Source: an uncultured Cryptobacterium sp. (GTDB taxonomy: Bacteria; Actinomycetota; Coriobacteriia; Coriobacteriales; Eggerthellaceae). From it: a stretch of DNA of 5,957 nt. The position numbers and the translations under genes were made by a program. This document shows positions 1 to 5,743 of this stretch, piece after piece; the stretch's first letter is position 1; each line of letters starts with the position of its first letter. The stretch lies in assembly GCA_900554685.1 (NCBI GenBank), contig USIG01000107.1:1-5957 (forward strand), written 5' to 3'. Under the pieces are notes generated by a model. It had not been told where the DNA came from and ran no database searches. It saw only the letters and a program-made list of their open reading frames with translations.

Positions 1-4
1 CACG

Positions 5-1273
5 ATGTACGACACTGGAGCAACCGCATTCATGCTGGTGTGTGCAATGTTGGTTTTACTTATGACTCCGGGCGTTGCATTTTTTTACGGCGGTCTTGCG
101 CGTCGTAAAAATGTGGTCAACACCATGTTCATGTCTTTCGTGATCATCGGAGTAGTTGGAATTGTTTGGATTCTTGCAGGATGGAGCATTGCCTATGGTG
201 GCGATGGTTCAAATCCCTTCTTCGGAGGCTTCGATCAGTTAGGGTGCCTCTCGTCGGTAAGCGATATGCTGGCAGAAGCGCAAGCACCTGAAGATGGAAC
301 GTATCCTTCTTTGATCGATGTTGTGTTCCAGGCAGCGTTTGCCATGATTACCGCAGCGATTGTCGGTGGTGCAGTTGCCGGTCGTATGAAGTTTGGTGCT
401 TTCCTCACCTTTATTACCATTTGGGTTGTATTGATCTATGCACCACTAGCTCACATGGTATGGGGCGGCGACGGTAGTCTTATTGGTGACATGATTGGTG
501 CTCTAGACTTTGCTGGTGGCGACGTTGTTCATATTAGCTCCGGCTTAACAGGTCTTGTGCTTTGTGTTCTTTTGGGCAAGCGTCGTGGATTTGGTGCTAT
601 CGCTCACAGACCCCACAATGTTCCCTTTGTTGTTTTGGGCGCCTCTCTTCTGTGGTTCGGATGGTTTGGCTTCAACGGTGGTTCCGAATTCGCAGCTGAT
701 GGTATTGCTGCCTTAGCAGTGCTTAACACCGTTGTTGCTTCTGGTGCAGCAATGATTTCTTGGATGATTGTTGAGACTATCAAGACTGGTAAGCCTACCT
801 TGGTTGGTGCTGCAACTGGCTTGGTAGCAGGTCTGGTTGTTATCACTCCTGCAGCAGGCTTTGTGGAGCCTTGGGCAGCAATCGTAATGGGCTTGATCGT
901 ATCTCCTATCTGCTATTTTGCAATTTCTTTCTGCAAGGCAAAGATTGGCTACGACGACGCACTTGATGCTTTTGGTTGTCACTGTGTTGGTGGTATCGTA
1001 GGCGGCATCTTGACTGGTGTCTTCTGTGTACCAGAGCTTTCCTGGACTGAGTTTGGCGGTCTCATTTATACCGGTGACCCAACCCTTCTAGGCGCGCAGC
1101 TTGCAGGCATTCTTATCACAATCATCTTTGTTGCCATTGGTGCTCTTATCATCGGTCTTGTTGTTAAGGCAATCTTTGGTGGCTTGCGAGTCAGCAAGGA
1201 AGAAGAGACCTGTTGTATGGATATGGCTGCTCACAGCGAATCTGCTTATCCTGCCTTCACTGGTATGGACTAA
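5..1273 (+). CDS. amt: Ammonium transporter, Amt/MEP/Rh family
   Basis: An inner-membrane channel that takes up ammonium; 422 residues, 11 predicted membrane segments, trimeric in known relatives. By comparison with E. coli AmtB from memory, the pore residues are present: the Phe gate at F112 and F223, the twin histidines H176 (in GGDVVHISSG) and H326 (in DAFGCHCVGG), D168 in GALDFAGG, W153 in HMVWGG, and S227 in GFNGGS. The N-terminal signature TPGVAFFYGGLARRKN lies at 21-36. There is no obvious cleavable signal peptide; the N-terminus begins almost at the first membrane helix. Only 4 nt lie upstream of the ATG, so neither its ribosome binding site nor a longer start can be judged. The cytoplasmic tail (about 392-422, GLRVSKEEE onward) is family-like, but the usual EGLD is replaced by Cys-Cys-Met-Asp at 403-406. 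The P-II gene follows after 17 nt, the classic amt-glnK pairing, so the two are very probably co-transcribed. The family assignment is secure. Confidence 0.97.
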   Translation: MYDTGATAFMLVCAMLVLLMTPGVAFFYGGLARRKNVVNTMFMSFVIIGVVGIVWILAGWSIAYGGDGSNPFFGGFDQLGCLSSVSDMLAEAQAPEDGTYPSLIDVVFQAAFAMITAAIVGGAVAGRMKFGAFLTFITIWVVLIYAPLAHMVWGGDGSLIGDMIGALDFAGGDVVHISSGLTGLVLCVLLGKRRGFGAIAHRPHNVPFVVLGASLLWFGWFGFNGGSEFAADGIAALAVLNTVVASGAAMISWMIVETIKTGKPTLVGAATGLVAGLVVITPAAGFVEPWAAIVMGLIVSPICYFAISFCKAKIGYDDALDAFGCHCVGGIVGGILTGVFCVPELSWTEFGGLIYTGDPTLLGAQLAGILITIIFVAIGALIIGLVVKAIFGGLRVSKEEETCCMDMAAHSESAYPAFTGMD

Positions 1274-1277
1274 GAGA

Positions 1278-1282
1278 AAGGA
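1278..1282 (+). promoter_or_regulatory. Ribosome binding site deciding the P-II start
   Basis: AAGGA sits 8 nt before the ATG at 1291, a normal spacing. The upstream in-frame ATG at 1282 overlaps this motif and would have no room for it, and the open frame extending back to 1213 lies inside amt. This supports the 1291 start, which also gives the canonical 112-residue P-II length. Confidence 0.75.
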
Positions 1283-1290
1283 TGAATGAA

Positions 1291-1629
1291 ATGAAAAGAA
1301 TTGCAGCAGTCGTTCGTCCTGAAAAGCTTGAGCCACTCAAGGAAGCACTTTTCCAGGCAAAAATTTCAGGAATGACAATTTATCAGGTCCATGGCTGTGG
1401 TAATCAGCATGGCTGGAAAGAATATTTCCGTGGCAGTGAAGTATTTCTCAACATGATTCCAAAGGTTAAGTTTGAAATCGTAGTAGAAGATGATCGTGTT
1501 GATGAAATTGTCACATTGATCACGGAAACCGCACGAACAGGTCAGGTGGGTGACGGAAAGATCTTTGTTTCTGACATTGAACGGGTCATCCGTGTTCGTA
1601 CCGGAGAGGAAGACCAAGCGGCAGTGTAG
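1291..1629 (+). CDS. glnK: Nitrogen regulatory protein P-II (GlnK/GlnB type)
   Basis: A trimeric cytoplasmic signal protein that senses 2-oxoglutarate and ATP/ADP and controls partners, here probably the adjacent Amt. It is 112 residues, exactly the family length, beginning MKRIAAVVRPEKLEPLKEAL. The ligand-binding set is intact: T29, Q39, K58, the TGQVGDGKIFV signature at 83-93 with K90, then R101 and R103. The T-loop (about 37-55) keeps R47, the residue that enters the channel in the E. coli GlnK-AmtB complex. It lacks Tyr51: the family motif Y-[KR]-G-[AS]-[AE]-Y reads FRGSEV here, so neither uridylylation (proteobacteria) nor adenylylation (actinobacteria) at position 51 is possible. Ser49, the site phosphorylated in cyanobacterial P-II, is present, but no modifying kinase is seen. 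The glnK name is chosen from its position next to amt; glnB would be an equally valid sequence-only name. It is the last gene before a strong terminator. Confidence 0.96.
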   Translation: MKRIAAVVRPEKLEPLKEALFQAKISGMTIYQVHGCGNQHGWKEYFRGSEVFLNMIPKVKFEIVVEDDRVDEIVTLITETARTGQVGDGKIFVSDIERVIRVRTGEEDQAAV

Positions 1630-1669
1630 GGTACTTCCTCGTACTTACCACTCAACAACCTACATTGTT
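1620..1669 (+). other. Possible RNA stem across the P-II stop codon
   Basis: The segment 1620-1630 (core TGTAGG at 1625-1630) can pair with 1659-1669 (core CCTACA at 1659-1664), giving about 11 bp including three G-U pairs. The enclosed loop has a small GTAC/GTAC stem at 1631-1634 and 1641-1644. The stop codon at 1627-1629 lies in the 5' arm. There is no U-run after it, so it is not a terminator by itself; the real terminator is 20 nt further on. It could protect the transcript's 3' end, or be chance pairing. Confidence 0.25.
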
Positions 1670-1688
1670 AGCTTTGTCTATAGAATGA

Positions 1689-1724
1689 GAGGAGCCCCGC
1701 ATAAGGGCTCCTCGATTTTTTTTT
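1689..1724 (+). terminator. Rho-independent terminator of amt-glnK
   Basis: A perfect 9-bp stem, GAGGAGCCC at 1689-1697 with GGGCTCCTC at 1705-1713, closes a 7-nt loop and is followed by GA and nine T residues (1716-1724). It lies 60 nt after the P-II stop and separates the nitrogen pair from leuA, so leuA needs its own promoter. Confidence 0.94.
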
Positions 1725-1755
1725 ACTAAAGATTCAAAGTTTCTTAAAGCTTTGT

Positions 1756-1784
1756 TTGCTATGAGCAGTTAATTCGTTCAAAAT
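1756..1784 (+). promoter_or_regulatory. Weak candidate promoter for leuA
   Basis: The strong terminator upstream means leuA must have a promoter within 1725-1835. The best-spaced sigma-70-like pair I find is TTGCTA (1756-1761), a 17-nt spacer, and CAAAAT (1779-1784), each about four of six matches. A better -10 alone, TATATT at 1789-1794, has no -35 at proper spacing. The region is AT-rich. It shows no T-box features and no leucine-rich leader peptide. Which -10 is used cannot be settled from sequence. Confidence 0.25.
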
Positions 1785-1835
1785 GAGCTATATTCTTTTT
1801 TGGAATAAAAACGACGTAGAGAAAGGATCGCTAAG

Positions 1836-3368
1836 ATGACACGTAAGATTGCTATCTTCGATACTACTTTGCGCGACGGCGAACAGTCGCCTGGCGCTTC
1901 CATGAACTCCGAAGAGAAATTGGTAATCACGCGTCAGCTACTACGTCTGAATGTTGATGTTATTGAGGCGGGTTTTCCTGTTTCTTCTCCCGGGGACTTT
2001 AAGTCAGTTCAGCAAATCGCTGCTGAGGCAGGGGATCAAGCAGTTGTATGTGCACTTACGCGTGCTGTTGAAAAGGATATCGATTCAGCTGCTGCGGCTT
2101 TGAAGGATTGTGCTCGTCCGCGTATCCACACCGGTATTGGTGTGTCTCATAGCCACATTTATGACAAGTTGCGTACTACGCCAGAGAAAATCATTGAGCG
2201 TGCGGTAAATGCCGTAAAGTATGCAAAGAAGTACGTAGAAGACGTTGAATTCTACGCTGAGGATGCCGGTCGCTCTGATTACGAATTCTTGGCAAAGGTA
2301 GTAAAGGCGGTAATTGACGCTGGTGCTACGGTAGTAAACATTCCAGACACCACCGGTTATTCGCTTCCTGCTGAATTTGGTCGTCGTATCAGATTCTTGA
2401 TGGAAAATGTTACCAACATCGACAAGGCTACCATTTCGGTTCATACTCACAATGACCTTGGCATGGCAACTGCTCTTGCTATCGAAGGCATCGCCAATGG
2501 TGCGGGTCAGGTTGAATGCACGATCAATGGTTTGGGTGAGCGCGCTGGTAATACCGCTATGGAAGAAGTGGTAATGGCCGTAAAGATGCATGGTGAAGAG
2601 CTTGATGCTCATACTGACATCAACACGCGCGAGTTTATCCGTGCTTCTCGTTTGGTATCCTCGATTTCTGGATTCCTGGTTCAGCCAAACAAGGCTATTG
2701 TTGGTGCAAACGCTTTTGCTCATTCTTCTGGTATTCATCAGGATGGTGTTATCAAGGCACGTACCACCTACGAAATTATTGATCCTGCTGAAGTGGGAGC
2801 TTCCCAAAGCTCTATTGTTCTTTCTGCTCGTTCAGGACGTGCGGCACTTCGTCATCGTGTTGAGCAGCTTGGCTACAAAATTGAAGGCGAATCGCTTGAT
2901 CGTCTTTATGATGCCTTCCTTGATTTGGCAGACAAGAAAAAGGAAGTATATGATGAGGATCTTGAGTCTTTGATTGGTGAACATAATCGCAATACTGAGG
3001 CTCACTACACCTTGAAGACAGTCCAGATTTCGTGTGGCCAGCCTTTGATTCCTACCGCTACGGTAACGTTGACCGATACTCAAGGTCGCGACTTTACTGC
3101 TTGCTCTACGGGTACCGGTCCTGTGGATGCTTTGTATAAGGCAGTCAACGAGATTGTTGATATCGAAAACGAGCTCTCCGAGTTTGCCGTACAAAGCGTT
3201 ACCCGTGGCATTGACGCTCTGGGCGAAGTTACTATTCGTGTTACCGCTTCTGATGGTGAAGTATTTACCGGACGTGGCGCTGATGGCGACATCATTGTTT
3301 CTTCGGCAAAAGCTTATCTAAATGCACTTAATCGTCTCATTTCTCATAAGCAAGAAAAGGCAAAGTAA
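1836..3368 (+). CDS. leuA: 2-isopropylmalate synthase
   Basis: Condenses acetyl-CoA with 2-oxoisovalerate, the committed step of leucine synthesis, in the cytoplasm. It is 510 residues, close to the 523 of E. coli LeuA. The catalytic TIM barrel spans about 4-270: FDTTLRDGEQSPGASM starts at 8, and the divalent-metal ligands D14, H203 and H205 (HTHNDLGMA) and N239 (GLGERAGN) are all in place. The linker carries QPNKAIVGANAFAHSSGIHQDG at about 283-304. The C-terminal part (about 390-503) is the regulatory domain that binds leucine in characterised LeuA, ending with GDIIVSSAKAYLNALNRL. This C-terminal domain and the HSSGIHQDG linker argue for LeuA over homocitrate synthase; citramalate synthase is a lesser alternative. 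The ATG is fixed by GAAAGGA at 1821-1827, 8 nt upstream. The other leu genes (leuB, leuC, leuD) are not in the window. A zinc-ribbon gene follows directly. Confidence 0.97.
   Translation: MTRKIAIFDTTLRDGEQSPGASMNSEEKLVITRQLLRLNVDVIEAGFPVSSPGDFKSVQQIAAEAGDQAVVCALTRAVEKDIDSAAAALKDCARPRIHTGIGVSHSHIYDKLRTTPEKIIERAVNAVKYAKKYVEDVEFYAEDAGRSDYEFLAKVVKAVIDAGATVVNIPDTTGYSLPAEFGRRIRFLMENVTNIDKATISVHTHNDLGMATALAIEGIANGAGQVECTINGLGERAGNTAMEEVVMAVKMHGEELDAHTDINTREFIRASRLVSSISGFLVQPNKAIVGANAFAHSSGIHQDGVIKARTTYEIIDPAEVGASQSSIVLSARSGRAALRHRVEQLGYKIEGESLDRLYDAFLDLADKKKEVYDEDLESLIGEHNRNTEAHYTLKTVQISCGQPLIPTATVTLTDTQGRDFTACSTGTGPVDALYKAVNEIVDIENELSEFAVQSVTRGIDALGEVTIRVTASDGEVFTGRGADGDIIVSSAKAYLNALNRLISHKQEKAK
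3355..3360 (+). promoter_or_regulatory. Ribosome binding site inside the leuA 3' end, for a TTG start
   Basis: AAAAGG within the last leuA codons stands 8 nt before the TTG at 3369. It supports TTG as start of the next gene and implies translation coupled to leuA. Confidence 0.6.
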
Positions 3369-3866
3369 TTGTACTGTCTCAATTGCGGAACAAAGATAGC
3401 CGATGACGAGCTGCAGTGTCCAAACTGCGGCTCGTCCGTTGCTTTAATGAAAGAGCGTATCACCAAAGCCGAAGAAATCGTGACCTATACTGATGCAGTT
3501 GGTCCTGAGGCAACAACAAAGTTGCCTCTTGTTTCCGAGCGTTCTTACGTGGATAAGGATGGTAATCCCTTGGATCCTTCTCAGAAAGTAGATGTGGAAA
3601 AACTTAATACTGATGAAGCTGATCTGCGTGCTATACCTGAAATTGGCGATTCGGATCCTTATGTTACCAAGCCGATGCAAAAGATTGTTTCCGATTCTGG
3701 CAAGGTTGTTGCTGATGTGGACAGGGATCCTAAAGCATATCTTCAGGATGTTCCCGAGATTAAGACTTGGCATAGGGTGGTAGGCATCATTATCTGCCTT
3801 TTCCTCGCATTTTGCTTTATGTGGGTAAATGGTTCTACGTGGCTTCGTATTTTTGATATTATCTAG
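3369..3866 (+). CDS. Zinc-ribbon protein with one C-terminal membrane segment, function unknown
   Basis: I do not recognise this 165-residue protein beyond its domains. Residues 1-21 form a zinc ribbon with C3/C6 and C17/C20 (MYCLNCGTK, then CPNCGSS), the layout common to short bacterial zinc-ribbon domains. Residues about 22-134 are hydrophilic, acidic and probably loosely folded, with two similar spots (AIPEI near 88-92 and DVPEI near 127-131). Residues about 136-154 (VVGIIICLFLAFCFMWV) are one membrane helix, leaving a short tail to I165. There is no signal peptide, so the ribbon most likely faces the cytoplasm. The start is TTG, immediately after the leuA stop with no spacer; the next ATG (3447) would remove the ribbon, which is why TTG is preferred. 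It is in the same frame as leuA. Nothing links it to leucine synthesis except position. No clear terminator follows. Confidence 0.85.
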   Translation: MYCLNCGTKIADDELQCPNCGSSVALMKERITKAEEIVTYTDAVGPEATTKLPLVSERSYVDKDGNPLDPSQKVDVEKLNTDEADLRAIPEIGDSDPYVTKPMQKIVSDSGKVVADVDRDPKAYLQDVPEIKTWHRVVGIIICLFLAFCFMWVNGSTWLRIFDII

Positions 3867-3906
3867 AACAAATGAAGTTCTCATTGAGCTTTCAGGTTAT
3901 GTGGAA

Positions 3907-3935
3907 TTGTACAGCGCGTAGAAATATGATATAAG
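3907..3935 (+). promoter_or_regulatory. Probable promoter of rimP-nusA
   Basis: TTGTAC (3907-3912) and TATAAG (3930-3935) are separated by 17 nt. The -10 matches five of six consensus bases, the -35 three of six. Transcription would begin near 3941-3943, giving a leader of about 90 nt that contains the hairpin at 3976-4010. It lies in the 166-nt gap between the zinc-ribbon gene and rimP. Confidence 0.45.
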
Positions 3936-3975
3936 TAATATTACATGTGAAAACATGATAGCTTTCGTTTGGATT

Positions 3976-4010
3976 AGGAAGTGGGCTTGTTCCCGCTTCT
4001 TTTGTTTGTT
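3976..4010 (+). terminator. Terminator-like leader hairpin (candidate attenuator) upstream of rimP-nusA
   Basis: GAAGTGGG (3978-3985) pairs with CCCGCTTC (3992-3999), eight pairs including one G-U, around the 6-nt loop CTTGTT. G3977-T4000 and A3976-T4001 can extend it. An interrupted T-tract follows (4000-4010, TTTTGTTTGTT). It stands between the candidate promoter and the rimP ribosome binding site, so it could stop transcription before the operon. From established knowledge, B. subtilis NusA represses its own operon by NusA-dependent termination in the leader, and imperfect U-tracts are typical of NusA-dependent sites. It could instead terminate transcripts arriving from leuA and the zinc-ribbon gene; both roles are compatible. 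Confidence 0.65.
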
Positions 4011-4018
4011 AAGGGTTG

Positions 4019-4025
4019 AAGGAGG
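4019..4025 (+). promoter_or_regulatory. Strong ribosome binding site deciding the rimP start
   Basis: AAGGAGG lies 7 nt before the ATG at 4033. An in-frame ATG at 3955 would add 26 residues encoded across the leader hairpin and has no ribosome binding site, so it is rejected. Confidence 0.85.
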
Positions 4026-4032
4026 GATAAGG

Positions 4033-4503
4033 ATGCTTACTGGTAAGGCGCGCATGCTCCTTGAAGCACTTGAGCCTCATGCACGTGCTCATGATATGGA
4101 AATAGTTACCGTTGAGCTGGTCGGATCTCGAAAAGCTCCTACTATTCGCGTGTTTCTTGACTGCGAAGGTGGTGTCGGTTTTGACGAGCTTTCCTCTGCA
4201 CAGGAATGGGTCAACGCAGTAATGGATGAGCTGGATCCTTTCCCTGGCGCCTATACGTTAGAGGTTTCTTCACCTGGCATTGATCGGCCTCTCCGCACTC
4301 TGGAGCATTTTGCTCGTTTTGAAGGCGAAAAAGCCCAGATTGTTTTACGAGAGCCGCATGAGGGTCGTGCAAAGTGGGTTGGAATTCTCTGTGGCGTGGA
4401 AGATGAAAATGTTCTTCTTTGTGTTGATGACATTATCGAACGTCTTCCTTATGAACACATCAAGAAAGCTCATATCATTGGCAGAATAGATTTCAGCGGG
4501 TAG
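4033..4503 (+). CDS. rimP: Ribosome maturation factor RimP
   Basis: Needed for assembly of the 30S ribosomal subunit, where the family binds the pre-30S particle. It is 156 residues, the usual size. The N-terminal domain (about 1-85) ends in the family signature YTLEVSSPGIDRPL at 74-87. The C-terminal part (about 90-156) is the Sm-like barrel. VELVGSRKAPTIRVFLD at 27-43 is the expected N-domain strand pair. It is first in the rimP-nusA-ylxR order that is conserved across many bacteria, with a 13-nt gap to nusA. Translation starts from a near-consensus ribosome binding site. Transcription is probably controlled by the leader hairpin. Confidence 0.97.
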   Translation: MLTGKARMLLEALEPHARAHDMEIVTVELVGSRKAPTIRVFLDCEGGVGFDELSSAQEWVNAVMDELDPFPGAYTLEVSSPGIDRPLRTLEHFARFEGEKAQIVLREPHEGRAKWVGILCGVEDENVLLCVDDIIERLPYEHIKKAHIIGRIDFSG

Positions 4504-4516
4504 AAAGGACTTTTCC

Positions 4517-5731
4517 ATGGCAGCCTCTGAATTAATTGAAGCACTTCAGGCATTAGCGCACGAACGCAAAATTGATGAGTTTTATCTGATTGATCGATTG
4601 GAAGCATCGCTCGCTAAAAGCTATCAGCATATTTTGGATTTGGAATACGATGCTCGTGTAACGATTGATCGTCATACGGGAAAGATTTATGTCTATGAGC
4701 TTGTCCCGGTGGGAGAACCTGATCCCGAGACGGGTGAATATAGCGAATTTGAGGAACGAGATGTAACTCCTGATGATGTGAGCCGTATTGCCGCACTCAA
4801 CGCGAAAAACGTTATCGGTTCGATTGTGCGTGATGCGGGTCGTCAATCAATCTATGAGGAATTCTCAAGCCGCGTAGGAGATTTGGTTACCGGTACTGTT
4901 TTGCAGGGTACTCCTGATTTTACGATCATTAAAATTCGTGATGGGGTAGAAGCGGAATTACCTCATTACGATTTGAAGCGCTATCCAGATGAGCGCAATG
5001 AGCGTCCTCGTAACGAGCGCTATCGTCACAATCAGCGTTTAAAGTGCCTTATTGTAGAGGTTCGCGATCCAAATTCCGATACGCCTAAGATGCGAGGAGA
5101 ACACACTCGACCCTCCATCGTTGTTTCACGTACTCATCCAGATCTTATTCGTCGTCTTTTTGAGATCGAAGTACCTGAAATCTATGATGGTTTGGTAGAG
5201 ATTAAATCCATCGCGCGTGAACCTGGTGAGCGCTCAAAGATTGCGGTTGCCTCACGTGAGCCTAACCTCGATCCTGTAGGAGCTTGCGTTGGTCCCAAGG
5301 GGTCACGTGTTCGCATGGTAGTAGAAGGATTGCGCAACGAGAGGGTTGACGTTATTCAGTGGAACGAAGACCCTGCTATTTACGTTGCCAATGCTCTTTC
5401 TCCTGCACGTGTTAACCGTGTTGATATTGATGAAGAAAACAATTACGCCACGGTTATCGTTCCCGATGACCAGCTTTCTTTGGCTATTGGCAAAGAGGGC
5501 CAAAATGCTCGTTTGGCAGCTCGCCTGACGGGTTGGCATATTGATATTAAATCCACTTCCTTTGCGGGTGAGTCGCTTTTTACTGAACCTGCATTAATCG
5601 ATGATATTGATGAAGAAGAGGATGATGGCTTGTGTGCGTACGTTGCTGAAGACGGGACGCGTTGCCGCAACCACGCACGCGAGGGGTATCGCTACTGCGG
5701 TATTCACGCAGAATTTGAAGATGAAGAGTAA
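4517..5731 (+). CDS. nusA: Transcription termination/antitermination factor NusA, with a Cys/His C-terminal extension
   Basis: Binds RNA polymerase and nascent RNA to control pausing, intrinsic termination and antitermination. It is 404 residues. The N-terminal polymerase-binding domain spans about 1-112, S1 about 116-206, KH1 about 207-280 with GPKG at 259-262, and KH2 about 285-346 with GKEG at 325-328. S1 carries a charged, Arg/Glu/Asn-rich stretch (about 156-172, two NER units) and a second extra loop (about 184-198), both longer than I recall for actinobacterial NusA. There are no acidic AR repeats of the proteobacterial kind. After an acidic linker (about 358-370) comes C373-x9-C383-x10-C394-x2-H397, with H386 nearby, a likely zinc-binding knuckle at the extreme C-terminus. 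The ATG is fixed by AAAGGA at 4504-4509, 7 nt upstream and just after the rimP stop. Core identity is certain; the role of the tail is unknown. Confidence 0.98.
   Translation: MAASELIEALQALAHERKIDEFYLIDRLEASLAKSYQHILDLEYDARVTIDRHTGKIYVYELVPVGEPDPETGEYSEFEERDVTPDDVSRIAALNAKNVIGSIVRDAGRQSIYEEFSSRVGDLVTGTVLQGTPDFTIIKIRDGVEAELPHYDLKRYPDERNERPRNERYRHNQRLKCLIVEVRDPNSDTPKMRGEHTRPSIVVSRTHPDLIRRLFEIEVPEIYDGLVEIKSIAREPGERSKIAVASREPNLDPVGACVGPKGSRVRMVVEGLRNERVDVIQWNEDPAIYVANALSPARVNRVDIDEENNYATVIVPDDQLSLAIGKEGQNARLAARLTGWHIDIKSTSFAGESLFTEPALIDDIDEEEDDGLCAYVAEDGTRCRNHAREGYRYCGIHAEFEDEE
5633..5707 (+). other. Cys/His (putative zinc-binding) module of NusA, residues 373-397
   Basis: Codons for C373, C383, H386, C394 and H397 lie here in the pattern C-x9-C-x10-C-x2-H. 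Conserved-looking small residues (Gly-Thr-Arg before C383, Tyr before C394) recall short 'C...G..C......YC..H' zinc modules found in unrelated proteins. Metal binding is inferred from the spacing only. The module follows an acidic run, as a separate tail domain would. Confidence 0.6.
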
Positions 5732-5743
5732 CGTGGTTTTCGC

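Noticed and set aside
1101..1289. A 62-codon plus-strand frame overlapping the end of amt.
   Set aside because: It is a shifted reading of the amt membrane segments with no ribosome binding site; hydrophobicity is carried over from the true frame.
1791..1807. Inverted repeat TATTC/GAATA between the leuA promoter region and its ribosome binding site.
   Set aside because: Five AT-rich base pairs around a T-run in an AT-rich gap; no match to an operator I can name.
1783..1839. An 18-codon upstream ORF (starts MSYILFW) whose TGA overlaps the leuA ATG as ATGA, a possible leader peptide.
   Set aside because: It has no ribosome binding site, is not rich in leucine or other branched-chain residues, and its start lies on top of the candidate -10 elements, so it may not be transcribed. 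The overlap is probably chance.
2085..2807. A 240-codon open frame on the minus strand inside leuA.
   Set aside because: It is fully antisense to a highly conserved enzyme, has no recognisable domain or ribosome binding site, and is a codon-bias shadow.
3865..3881. Small inverted repeat AGAAC/GTTCT at the end of the zinc-ribbon gene, a possible terminator.
   Set aside because: Only 5 bp, AT-rich, and with no T-run after it.
3940..3960. Imperfect dyad around CATG-tgaaaa-CATG near the predicted rimP-nusA transcription start, a possible operator.
   Set aside because: The perfect arms are only 4 nt and CATG is itself palindromic, so the pattern is expected by chance.
3955..4032. N-terminal extension of RimP from an in-frame ATG at 3955.
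   Set aside because: No ribosome binding site, the added residues do not resemble RimP, and the coding would run through the leader hairpin; the ATG at 4033 has a near-perfect site.
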